A stretch of DNA of 64,000 nt from Nautilus pompilius (Eukaryota; Mollusca; Cephalopoda; Nautilida; Nautilidae). The stretch lies in assembly GCA_018389105.1 (NCBI GenBank), contig JACATO010001089.1, forward strand, positions 124,001 through 188,000, written 5' to 3'. Every line of letters starts with the position of its first letter. Positions within the stretch are counted from its first letter, which is position 1. The notes beneath the pieces were generated by a model. It was not told the origin of the DNA. It saw nothing but the letters and a program-made list of their open reading frames with translations, and did no database searches. Made by a program: the position numbers and the translations under genes. Shown piece after piece: positions 31,565 through 43,217 of this stretch.

Positions 31565-34207
31565 TAATAAAGTAATGTACAGCTTCCATCTGTTCCATTT
31601 CATATTAATTTTTCCATATTTCCAATCTTTTTTTTGTATTGCTCTAACTTTCTCTATAGTTTAAGATTTTCTGTGGATCATGCTGTTTTTTTTTTATATT
31701 TTGCACTAGTCAGAATGACACTGCCTTGTTTTGATGACATAAAACCTACACACTAATGAAAATCAGTGCCACATAGAGAGACTCGGATACCATCATTTGC
31801 ATACATAAGATGATATATAACATCATTTGTGAGTGAGAAAGTTTGGCTACTGGGGAAAAGATAGGACAAATGGGAAAAAAAAAAGCAATTTATTTATAAT
31901 TCTTTAAAAAGAGAAGTATAATGATGCCTTTTGTAATTTTTGCAGATGCAGTTTTTCATCACTCAAGTTGGGAAACTGTACAGTCCAAAACAAAAATATA
32001 TGTATAGGATCTGGGGTGACATTCATAAATTTTTTTTTGCAAACTGATGTACAAAACAGGAAAAGTTATACTGATTGGAACAAAATTTCTGGGACCTCTA
32101 CCTTTCCATCTGTGGCATTCCTTGGTCAACCACTCATTTTACTTCTTTCAAGTTTGGCAGCTTTGACATTGCAAGAAAACCTATTGAGATCTAAATGAAA
32201 TTTGATAGCTTTTAACGATTTCATTTTTAATCCAAAATTAAAATTCAGTACATGCACTGAATGGCTATCAGTGTGCTGTGATTAGTACTATATATTATTT
32301 TTTGTTGATGGAAGCTATATTAAAGAACATAAACTTTAACAATGTAAGAAACTTAGACCTGGATATAAATTAAAATTAATAAAACTAATGTGTACCTTTT
32401 AAATTTTATACTTTTTTCCAGATAAAAAATAATAATATGCAGTGTTCACCTACCTATGTAGAAAATAATTCCTATTCCAAGTTATTTGTAAACTGTAATG
32501 TGCAGCATACATAAAAGTGAATTGATGTAAAGTAAAATTCATCAAATAGTAATTACCTGAAAACAAATCTTGTCATTCCTGCTTAACTTTGAACATATAA
32601 TAAATGTATTCTGTCTGACTCCTTAGTTAAAGTTTAAGTATCTCTTCCAGTTCATAGGAGCATGCAGAAGGAAAAAGCTGTTCTGAGGCAAGCACCTAGG
32701 TAAATTGCACTTCTGCCTTCAGAAAATAGCTGGATGGCTGGCTACCTCTTTAGTCTCACAGGTGTAAGATAAACCTCACTTGTAACAGCCATGATGGCCT
32801 AACTACACCACAGTTAGAAACTTTCTAGTTTAAATAAAATATTAAGTGAAAAAAAATGGTGGCAATGAAATCCAAAATAAAAACAAGAGGCATTTAAATA
32901 GTGATCGATGACCAAGCAGTCTTCATACTATGCAATTTCTTTTCCAAAAAAGTCTTAGCATTTAGTAGATATTAAATTATTATATTAATATAACTCTGTT
33001 ATTCTAGGAAATGAGAACCAAAATTAAGATACTAAATAATTAAATCTGACCCCCTAAACTCTATTGTTTTAGGTTTTAAATTTTTCTTTGTTTCCGTTAA
33101 GAAATATCTACACAAAATAAACAAGCAGCTTAATAAGTGATGAGTAGATATCTGTAAAGAACATTTCTATCATAATGAGATGTTAAAATTATTGACAGAA
33201 CTTTTATAATCTTTGTGGTTTGTAAGAAAGCACACACACACAAATATCTTGTTATTAGCATTAACATTTAATTAACTAAAAGTCAAATTAGCTATACATT
33301 TTGAATTAAACAGTAAATAGTAAGTAAAAAAATTTGAAGGTAATATTTTGTTTTTATTTTAAAGTCATTTTCTTACTGTTAACGACATTTTTATTGAGCC
33401 TTCAGTAATCTGGAGACAACCCTACACCAAGCACACAGGTGAGAAAAGGCTTTTTGCTAATGACATTTACTCCAAAAATGCATTATTAGCTTTTAGTTAG
33501 TTTCTCTCTTTAACGAATGATTTCTCTTATAGTCTATCCGTCTCTTTGCAGTTGTGTACCGACTGATTAACCTCACATGACTTGGCTTAACAGGAAATTT
33601 TATAAATATTTCAGCAAAATAAAAAGAAAATCTTGTTTTAAAGAAATTGTTGTATTATTTTTTTGCATGTTTATTTTCCTTTTCATGCTTCAACGTCAAC
33701 ATTAGACAGCTTCTTGTTAACTTCGAAAAAGTTTAGCCACCAATTTAAGAGAGAGAGAGGGTGTGTGTGTTATCTCTATCTTAACAAGAAACCTGTTTGA
33801 TATAACTGCTCCATATATCAATATTCATTTGTTAGAGAACTATCAAGGATACCTCAAATATGATGCTATCCATAATTATAGTCAGGAATAAGAGCTATGG
33901 TTATGAATAAATTCTATTGCTAAATTTCTTCATTCATTAAGCATGTTATTGAACTTTTTCAGTAACATATATTTACTACTAATGATATAAACCTGTTTTA
34001 TAGCATAAAAATACATAGACCAGCAGCCAAAATCATGGACTAGTGAATGAAATAATACATAAAGCAAAATCGAAAATATTTAAGTCTTTTGACAAATTAG
34101 AAAATTACCTTTTTTTATGTGTATGAATTTTCTAACATGACTGGATTATTATATATTATATGGGATTAGCAAATCTGAAATTATAACTTCCTGTGCGTGT
34201 GCGTGTG
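31565..34207. other. CpG-poor AT-rich DNA, unannotated
   Basis: No gene recognised. A mixed GAGAGA/GTGTGT tract lies at about 33750-33772. A slightly GC-richer patch at 32700-32830 has no readable motif. Confidence 0.5.
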
Positions 34208-34439
34208 TACACTGGAATTCAAAATTGGGCTTACCATGAAAATAGTTATCTGCTCTGCTACTCCAGCATTTTATTGTTAACAAAAATCAGAAAACATTGA
34301 AATCTTAAATGAACCATTAACCATGATGTTGCTATCTCTTCAAACTGTTTTTCCATCAAAATAGATACCTTTCATATAACTGCTTCACATATTTTGGATA
34401 CCCCTAGCTTCTCAAAATATTACCTTGTAACCCCAATTC

Positions 34440-34995
34440 CTCTCTCAAGTAGTTCCATAACTGACATTGGTTGGACCCTTTTAATTAATCCAGTTCATGC
34501 CATGCGAGTATTGTTTTAAATCCTTCATTTTTCCTCCAACAATGTATTGTGTATTGAACTTTGCAATGTGCTTCAGATGCCCTGATATAATTGCGTGGTG
34601 TGGCAGAATATTTTGATATTGCATTTTTGTAACAATTGCATCAATTTGTACCAAGTTTCCAGCTAAGTATCTAGCAAAACAACACTTTACTTTCACATTC
34701 CCACCGCCATACTTACTTGTTGGAAAAATACAGCTCTTATAGTTTTCTCAAGCCTTTCTTCTAAAACTGTTGTTGTTGGTGGTCAGCAGTTAAGTGGTTA
34801 TCTGTGACAAAAGGGCTTCCTCTTATGTTTTTTCTCTTTACCTGACTTCTTTCTATAAAAGGTTACTTGCACACCACCCTGTGTAACTCCAACTTCCTCC
34901 ACATTTTTTTCTCTTAAAGAAGTAACCAGCTTTACAAAGAACAATATGGATATCCTTGCTTCGTACTGAATGTCATTTTTAGATACCATTTTCAT
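34440..34995 (-). pseudogene. Tc1-like transposase relic of copy 2
   Basis: The N-terminal part at 34995-34798 reads MVSKNDIQYEARISILFFVK, then REKNVEEVGVTQGGVQVTFY, a Tc1 helix-turn-helix. The catalytic middle at 34696-34481 has KYGGGNVKVKCCFA and NLVQIDAIVTKMQYQNIL, the GGGSVMVWGCF and DGIMxxExYxxIL blocks. Below it, CQLWNYLREELG matches the C-terminal block. The first catalytic Asp region between these parts appears deleted, and the frames are broken. Compared with copy 1 the frames are longer, so this copy may be somewhat younger. Confidence 0.8.
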
Positions 34996-35227
34996 TTTCC
35001 AACCAAAGCAGCAGCAGTCAGCAATAATATGTCATTAACATTTACATAAAAGCATAGTATGAGCTAACTATTATTCAAATTAATAGTAAAAAATATCAAA
35101 TGAACACAATAACATTGTTTTATCATAAACTATTATAGGAATAACTTGCTAGATCCATAATAATCCAAAAGATTATAGTGACAACAAATGCTACATTTTA
35201 TAGTTAGTATTTTCTGTTACATGGTTA

Positions 35228-35595
35228 AGGAAGCCGATGGTAACCATTGATAAACTACTAGACTATCATGATTAAGAACCATAGCTCAAATCCTGAGAAG
35301 GACCAGCATGATTTGGTATAGTTTTGCTTCACCAGCCAGCCACATGAATTTTCTCCAGTTTCCTCCCATATCTAAAAATGAGTTCTGGTATGGTTTTCTA
35401 GGCAACTACTGTTGACGCTCTGTAAGTAACTCTTAAATGGCTTGCATCTTGACCACTGTTTTAGAGTCTCCAACCATACTTGGTAACTCGCTTCTTCACT
35501 AATATCCCATGCATTCCCTTTTCTAGCTCTTTGTGTGAAAGATCTTGAACATCAGAATAAGAATTCCCGATACAAAGCTCATCTTTTCTTTTTTT
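35228..35595 (+). mobile_element. tRNA-derived SINE, copy 2, nested in Tc1 copy 2
   Basis: A degenerate tRNA-like head (GCTCAAATCCTGAG as B box) is followed by the shared body: GATTTGGTATAG, GCTTCACCAGCCAGCCACAT, TTTCCTCCCATATCTAAAAA, TGAGTTCTGGTATGGTTTTC. A 3' part is shared with copy 3: CCAACCATACTTGGTAACT and TTCTAGCTCTTTGTGTGA. It interrupts the sequence shared by the two Tc1 copies. I could not define a target duplication with confidence. Confidence 0.72.
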
Positions 35596-36149
35596 GCTGG
35601 GATAATGCATTTTCATTAAGAACAGAGTTGAAAAAGCATTTAATGGTGCTTTCATAAGGTGACTCATGTGTGAATGCCAGTGTGTAAATATATATACCAT
35701 ATTCTTCAGATTGGCTAATGTTCCCATTTTTCATTCACAGATACATTGATTTGGAAGATAGATCATCAGCTACAATAGTTAGCCAAACTTTCAACCAGTC
35801 AGAACAATGTCAAATCCTTCATAACACTAGCATATTGCATTGCTGTCTACAGTACTTCAAGGCTCATAAATGTTAATGAGCTATTTGTGCATATCATTAA
35901 GTTTGTGGGACAATCTACTGGATAAATGGTGTGTTGAAATAGTTTCACATTTTTAATCATGAATACATATTTATTATTGTTTCTGGTATCTATTTTCAGT
36001 CACTGCATGACATCAGTGATCATCAGGTGATTCCTGTTATTTGTGCTATGTTAAATGTCTCAGTTTAAAAATCCGAATGTGCCAGTTCTATCTATATTTG
36101 ACATTTAAATTTGATTTTGAGGTATTACAGCACACTCAACTTCAGAAAT

Positions 36150-36590
36150 TCAACTTAAAATTTAATTTTTGATAGCATGAGTTCATTTAGCTGGATTTCA
36201 AGCTGTCCAACATCTGGGGTTCCCAACCAGACCAGCATACAAACCAACACACTCAGTTGTTTTGTGATTGGATATGATGCACACCTCCGGGAAACCATCT
36301 TGGTGAATACTGTACACCAGCCAAAGAAAGATAGGCAGAAATGTAAAGAAAGCAATCATTAGTTATGATTTATTTGCCCTTTAGTCTCAACTATACAGTA
36401 ATAAATCCACGACATGTGGCATGTTGGATTAGCATGTATTCCTTCAACTCATCCTCAATGTTAGTTAACCTAGCTTTGCAGCTGCAATCTGCCTTCGTTT
36501 TCTTCTCAGTCTGTAAGGTATCCTTTGCTTTACTCCAGTCCCTAACAGATTCTTGCCGACACCACCTTTCCTGTGGGCACGCATAATATC
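36150..36590 (-). pseudogene. pogo/Tigger-superfamily transposase N-terminal relic
   Basis: On the minus strand the translation gives VRDWSKAKDTLQTEKK, then NIEDELKEYMLIQHATCRG with FITV and LRLKGK, followed downstream by FFGWCTVFTKMVSRR. This is the order of the DNA-binding half of many pogo-like transposases: VRxWRK, ELEDELxxWVLEQRxxGRxVS, then IRLKA and GWCxRFMKR. Stops and frame changes are present and no catalytic domain is recognisable. It is therefore a fragment; the ends are unknown. Confidence 0.5.
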
Positions 36591-36599
36591 ATCCTTTTC

Positions 36600-39500
36600 T
36601 TAACTTCTAGCTTAAAAGCTGCCAGAGATAGAGAATTTATTGAGGGTATTTATACATATAATTAGGATTGAAAAAGATAGAATGTATTTGGTGATTGTGC
36701 ATTTGTTATTATTGATTGGGCAATTTCACACGTATCACTGAGCACATTAACGGTTAGCTTCTCACCCAATTGGCAAATGTTTCGGATGATAATTTCTGTA
36801 GTCTGTTACAAATGAACCATTTTACAATTTATTTCAGAAAATAACACACTTTGTCACTTCTGTTTTTTCATTAAAGCAATTTTAATGACTCTATCAATAG
36901 ATAAGTCAATATGGAGTATAAATCAAACTCCAGAAGACTTCCAGGGAAAAGAGTATCAACTTATATGCCGAAAAATGCGGTATATATAAAATTAATGGGG
37001 GCAAAGGTGACCAGGAACTGTGATCACTAAAAGCATGCATAAAATTAATAGGTTGAACAATATGTAAAGTGCAGTGTGTATCTTCAAAAGTTTAATGACG
37101 TGGAAACGATTACAAGAAATATTTCTCTGTTATGGCAGTTTCTTCACATGTTTCACCACATGACAATATAGATCGTTGTTTAATGATGACTCCAAGAAAG
37201 TAACATATTTACATATCTTTCACCCAATGAAATATACTGAACCAATCAGCTGTTCACCCATATAAGAGCTGTTGGAAAGAGATGAATGAGATAAATATTA
37301 ATAATAAAAAATAACAATGGTAAGTACCAAAATTGTTCGCTTCTACGAAGCAAATTCTGTTATAAATACATTTCCAATAAACAAACATCAGCCATTGGCT
37401 ATGAATATGTGACAGACTTGTGATGCATCATAAGTATCAAAGTTTGGTTGGGTTTTTATGTTGAATCTGTAAAAACAGAATTCAGAATCTTTTTATATTA
37501 AAATAAAGAAGCTACAGAATAATAATAATAATTTACCTTACAGTATCTTTTTTATGTAATTTTTAATGAGTAAGTGATATTGTAATAACTCTCCAAAATT
37601 TAAACAGATAAGCATTTCCTAAATCATATTTCCTTTTGTTGTAATATTATCAATGAAAAAAATTTTAAATAAACTCTTAAAAGTAAACACAAGAAACTAT
37701 TTAAAAAATAATAAAAGAACAAAGCAAAATTTGAAAATGTAAGAGAAAGGCGTGTCAGGAAGAAATTTTTTAATACATTTTTAAAAAGAGGCTGAATGCA
37801 TATTTTGGTGTATTAAAATGTCTTCACCTTCTAACATGTTATTAGTTTTGTAAATTTTACCTGTGAAAGGAATGATACTGGGCATGAAGCTGGCCCTGTG
37901 AATATTTAAAGTGGCAGTGAGTGATTTTAGCAAATTAATATGTATTTTCACAGCAAGAAGGTGACCAAGATGTGGGATTGCAATGTAAACTGAAATATAA
38001 TCAATATAATTAGGAAGGACTATGTACCTGGGGGCAAATATATCTGAAGGAAATAAGACTTTAAACGTTCAGGCTCTCAAAATTAAATAAATATATTTCT
38101 TAACAAAAAAAAAAATTCCAAACCAAAATAGCAGCACCGCCCATTTAAAAAAATTTTAATTTATTTTTTGCTAAAATTAAACTTTGTTCTACTAAGTATA
38201 CTATTTCTGGTATGATTTATAAGGATGAGAAAGAGAAAACTCTGATTTCTATAAATGTGGCAACTCTATTTATTATGTACTCAAAATTCTAATGTATCTG
38301 TTTATTTGATGAGTATTACGTAGGTACAAGTATCTGTTTGAGATTCTAAGGTAACTATTGTTCTTTGGTTCTACAGAAATTGAAATTTTTAGATGCACAC
38401 AACCAATTTTTTACATAAATTTAAAGGACTAAGTACTAAAAAGAAATCCAAAAGCAAATAAAATCCTGTTTGTTAATATATATAAAATACTGAATAATTT
38501 GTGGGAACTGTCAATATTCAATATAGTAATCATGTTACCCCAGGTCACAACCCAAACATAATTCCAGATGAGAGAAAATTTTCATGCAAGCAATCTGGGG
38601 TAACATGACTACTACTAACTTAATACTAGTTAATTTGCTTGTTTTCTTGTTTCTCTTTTAGTTAAATACTGAACTAATAATACTGCTATTTGAGTTTGAA
38701 TCCTGTATAAAACTTCAGTATTATAAGTGTACAAAAAACATTCACAAATCAGCATGGAGCATAACTATACAATCTTTAGCTTTTATAATTATTAGACAGT
38801 CCATTAGTCTTTTGAAATATCAATTTCATATCAATTACAAAGTGTGTTCTGGTGCTTTGCTCTCTAATGAGCTCTGAGTTTTGTTTCTAAAAAGTAAATA
38901 AGACAAACAAGCAATGAAACTTCAATTATGCTTAATTGAAACTCAATGATGACCCAAAATTTATATTTAAAACAGCTGAGCAAACTATCCATCATTTTTA
39001 TGAAAAAAATTGTAGATCACTTCAACTTTTTTGTAAGCTGCAATGTTTTGTAACTAATTGTTTTCTTTCATTTTGTGCCATTATCCTGCTGAACTCTGCC
39101 CCATGTAAAACTCTGAGAGAATCTTATTTATTTGAAAAATTACAACAGTTTTAATCATGTTAAATATTTTACTAAAACCCTTAAAAATATCTCCCTAAAT
39201 TGAAAAAAAAAACAGAAAAGAGAAAGAAATCAAAGCATTAACCAAGCTTTGGAAAATGTCAGGTTGTATTTAAATACCTGTCGTCTCCATCCAAGCCAAG
39301 TTTTGTCTTATTTTAGTGGCAGGATAAAGAAAGTCATCATTTCCCTCCAAAGTACTTTACGCTAGAAAGCATTATTACTTGCATATCCTACGATTTAAAA
39401 CTTTATAGATTTTGAAAAACTACAATATATATATTTTGTTATTCTTGTATATATAATGTTTCGTTTTTTAATACTGAAAACTGTTTTTAAAAAAAGTCGG

Positions 39501-42270
39501 ATTTTTAAGCCTAATTCAGACTAAATGAAACAAAGGTACACAAGACAATGTGTGAAAGTTTTTGTCTATATTTATGTCTCTGACATAAATAAATACTGTT
39601 AAAAAATGATGGCTGGTAACCATTAAAAAATGCAACAAAACCTACTGGATAATCCAGTAAAAAAACAAAAAAACAAACAACAAAACTTGCCTTCAAAGAG
39701 TTCTGGCTAGGGCTGTCTTCGAACACAATTTACTGCATAAAAAAAGCCATGTGTACCTATATTTTTATTTAGTATTCGACAAATATGATAAAAATGAGCT
39801 GATGTTGCAATCAAAGCAGATTCAATAATTCAATGAACATTTTGTTTTCCTTTCTCTTTATCTTATGATTAAAAAAAGAAAGATACTTTTTTGTTTTCTA
39901 GTCAGAAGTTCCGGATAAAATGAAATTTTAGAGTTTAGGAGAAGGAAGAGAAAATATTCACAATCAGTTACCTGTAGGATTATGATGATTGCGTAAAGAC
40001 AACAACAACAACAAGAAAAAAAACTGTATTGGTTTGTGGAAAATTCAGACTGGGCTGAACAAAGATATTAAAATGGAGAGAGATGAGAAAAACTAGATAA
40101 GCTAAGATTCCAGGGGTCATTCTGTGACTGAAAGATAATCTAAAAAAAAAAAAAAAATACATACACCAAAATATGCTTTCAACTTAGAAAGAACACATTG
40201 TCGCAAATAGTAAAAAAAGTGATGATGAAAGTGTGCACAGTTAAGGTACAAGACGGAGAGAGATCTACAGTAATAATAATTTGTCATAATTTTATTGGAT
40301 ATTTAGAAAACCGCCAATTATAATGAAATGGATGACATTTTTTCATTGACTGTATTGCTTTACATTATCAAAAGCTTTAAGGATATCCTAGGACAGAGAA
40401 TTAAAAAAAGAATTATTTTATTTTACTTCAATAAAGTAACCCATATGTTTTGACAATAAACTTATGCTACTATATTAAAATTTGCAGTTTGTCCAAAAAA
40501 AAATGGATGAATATAACTGTTGATTTGTTAAAACCAGAAGAGATGTCATGACATGATCACTGTTTTCTGCATCCATCCAGAACATCACAACTCCCTTTAA
40601 GATTTCTTTAGTTACATTCAAATAAATCTTCATATTTAAAAAAGACGAGAACAAATACGAAAAACGTTTTTGTTATTTATTGCATTGTAGTTAAGTATAA
40701 GGTTATTTGATTTAATTTCTTGTTGTTGTTTTTTTTTTTTTACTTTGAAATATCAAGTTTCCTTATAAATAGTATATAAATGTGATACTGAGGTAGGCTT
40801 TCTCTAAGTAGTTTTCTGTTTAGAAAATTGTCTTGTTTTTGATAAAATATAGTGGAAAATATAATTTAATCTGTCAACAATAAAATAAAAATACCAACTA
40901 ATATTTAAATTTTTTAAATATTTGTACATTTTTAAAAAATATTCTAAACTAGACGATTTATAAAATGAATAATTTAACATTCAGATTGTCAAAAATTACC
41001 TAAGTTAGATAAGTTGGTGATTCTGAAAAAGATATCTAGTCAAATTAACAAATTGTGAATATTCAGATTGAAGTAAAGCAAACAATCTATGAAATAATTA
41101 TACAATTTAATGATCCCTAGGTTGAAAATAAGAAAAATGTCTTTTTTTTTTTTTTACTGATAATAGATTTTAAAATCTGCACTGATTGACCGGGTGGCAA
41201 TTTTCTTCTCTCCCTGACTTATACAAGCTTTGTGCAGTCTGCACGCAGCTATTCAGGGGCAGTCATCTCTGAAATTATCAGAAACATCATAGATATTGAG
41301 TCTTGTCCTCCAGAGCAGTTACTAATGAGTGTGTCTTGACAGTCATCCAGCTATTTAAGAAAATGGCAATGTTCATTTATTTAAAAAAATCTCCAAAAGC
41401 TAACAACTATGGTTTAAAAAAGGAGGATTACTGTACTTGAATCCATGCAGTGAGTTGCGACAAACAACAGATCTGCTACACTCTCCACTTAAATAACTTA
41501 AGAGCTTGGCTCCCAAATGAAGGGTTTGATATCCGAACCCACTTTTTAGTAAGAGCTTTCTTTATTGTGCCACTATTCTATACATGTTTAGCTTAAGCAA
41601 TCAAATTGCTTAAAATGAATTTTATAAATCAACAACAACAAAATCAGCTTCCAAACATTTTTTTAGGGTAAACGATACCACCTGTAATCAATGTCTAAGT
41701 TTAACACACTAACATAATATATACATTTCAATATGTGCTTTAAAAGCTAATAGATGTTTGCCTCACAAGTTTCCAACATCTGTAGCTGTTAAAAAGGAAT
41801 TTGCAACAATTAAGTGATTTAAAGTGTATTTTTAGATTTTAATTGCTAATAACATATTTCAATTTTTCTTTTGTTAAAACATTCCATACATTGCTGGTAT
41901 TGTCTAGCAAAAATTAAAGACCACAGCGGCTAATTATAAACTGTAATTTTGTTACCAAATGTAGATGTGGAACAGTTATTTGTAGCTTTCAAGAAGCTAC
42001 TGTAGTCTATTGTTCAACTGTTCGATATTTGTATATGCAATACTTGAAATGACTAGGTTTCCAAATTTAAAATGCAAACACTTTTTTATCAAGATATTTA
42101 AAAAAGTAAAGAAAATATACGCAGGTTATCATTATCAAATTTATTTCACATGTCATTATTTGCAAGGTTTTTATTGTTCTTCTGGTGGGTATCTTTGTCA
42201 TTAGAATTGTCATGACCTAAGAAATAAACTGGCTGACATAAAAATTCTTCAAAAGTTTAATAGATTGCTA
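36600..42270. other. CpG-poor DNA downstream of ARID3, no gene recognised
   Basis: It lies 3' of the ARID3 stop codon. No coding frame with motifs is seen. It contains poly(A)/poly(T) runs, a short inverted-repeat element at 38525-38613 and a slightly GC-richer patch at 41180-41350 with no reading. Part could be untranslated sequence of a long ARID3 transcript. Confidence 0.45.
38525..38613. repeat. 89-bp inverted repeat with 19-bp arms
   Basis: The left arm AGTAATCATGTTACCCCAG (38525-38543) and the right arm (reverse complement AGTAGTCATGTTACCCCAG, 38595-38613) match at 18 of 19 positions, with a 51-base loop. It may be a tiny MITE or a hairpin. It is not a clear microRNA precursor: the loop is long and the stem does not extend inward. 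Confidence 0.8.
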
Positions 42271-42280
42271 AAAAAAAAGG

Positions 42281-42286
42281 TTTATT
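42281..42286 (-). terminator. candidate poly(A) signal for ARID3
   Basis: The minus strand reads AATAAA followed closely by a T-run, about 830 bases past the stop codon. Another AATAAA lies at 42145-42140. In AT-rich DNA such hexamers are common, so this is only the nearest plausible site. Confidence 0.3.
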
Positions 42287-43113
42287 AATAATTGGATCAT
42301 TAATTAAAAATTAAAAATAAAACTGTAGGTTTCAGGAGGGAGTAATTTTTGTTATTCAATGTTTTAAAAAATAATTTGTTAAATTTAGAAGCCACCCACA
42401 AGGTGTACGCAATTCCTGACTGGAAAGGCATCCTGCTTCTTGAGCAAGTCCTGAGATCTTAGGAAATTAGTATTGACTTATGTTGCACTGTTATGAGAGG
42501 AGAAAAAAAAGAAATAAAAGGGATGAGTTTAGGGTATTCTGAATGGATCCAGTGGAATGGAAAAAAAAAAAAAAGAGAGAGAGAGGGCAAAGTGGTAGAA
42601 GTGAAGATCAATCATTAATATACATTCTCTGCACTTAACCAATTACACAGACATAAAATCACCTGCAGACATGGCTGCCACATTGAGCTATGCTCTGACT
42701 GTACATTATACAGAAGCCACACAATTTTCAATATATATATGAAGTGGTTATTGTGAAAGATGTAAAAAGAATCAACAAATAACCGTTTTATAAACAGTTA
42801 CTTAAAAAAAAGGTGGATGATGTGCATCCACCACTTGACACACAATAACTTAGTTGTACACTCATACTGTACTAGAGGTATTTGCAAATAGTAGCTTTTT
42901 CCTTCGTTCTGTCCTACGAGAGCTGCTGTAATTTTTCTGCTCCTTAAGAATGGCTTGCATTTCTGCATCATGATTTCTTAAGTTTATGTTTGTATTGCTG
43001 TGCATTCTGCATTTCTTGATGCCTTTTGATCAAGTGTGGTGCAGAAATTAGAGCTCTTCCTTGGCAGTCTGTATTATGCCCTACCATTTCAGCTGTGACA
43101 TTTCCCCTAACTT

Positions 43114-43217
43114 CTAGATCCGTCGAGGCTGCTGTGCAAACAACACACCCTGGTACATAATTCCATTGATCTCCATGCTCACTACCAATGAGTTGTCAAT
43201 TTCTGATCGACCATCAT
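43114..43217 (-). CDS. ARID3 (dead ringer/retained), terminal coding exon
   Basis: The minus-strand acceptor CTACTTCCACAG precedes the exon at 43217. The first two bases (AT) complete an Asn codon begun by the final A of the upstream exon at 47864. Thirty-three further codons lead to a TAG at 43116-43114. The segment includes SLVVSMEINGIMYQGVLFAQ, the hallmark of the C-terminal REKLES-beta part of ARID3 proteins, which in characterised members mediates self-association and nuclear trafficking. The short basic tail QPRRI ends the protein. The match in sequence and phase to the preceding exon makes this a confident call although the exon is only 104 bases long. Confidence 0.93.

Larger units (their letters stand above)
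34210..35682 (-). mobile_element. Tc1-like transposon (copy 2), carrying a SINE insertion
   Basis: The left end CACTGGAATTCAAAATTGGG and the right end (reverse complement CACTGGCATTCACACATGAG) mark the element. TA precedes the left end; the right side reads TGTA, so that TA has shifted or mutated. It belongs to the same family as 17225-18686: matching non-coding DNA includes ATTAACATTTA...AAAAGCATAG and GGAATAACTTGCT...CCATAAT in both. The match is broken at about 35226, after CATGGTT, by a SINE, and continues at about 35600 with TTTGCTGGGATAATG, which matches TTTGCTAGAATAATG in copy 1. Confidence 0.8.
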
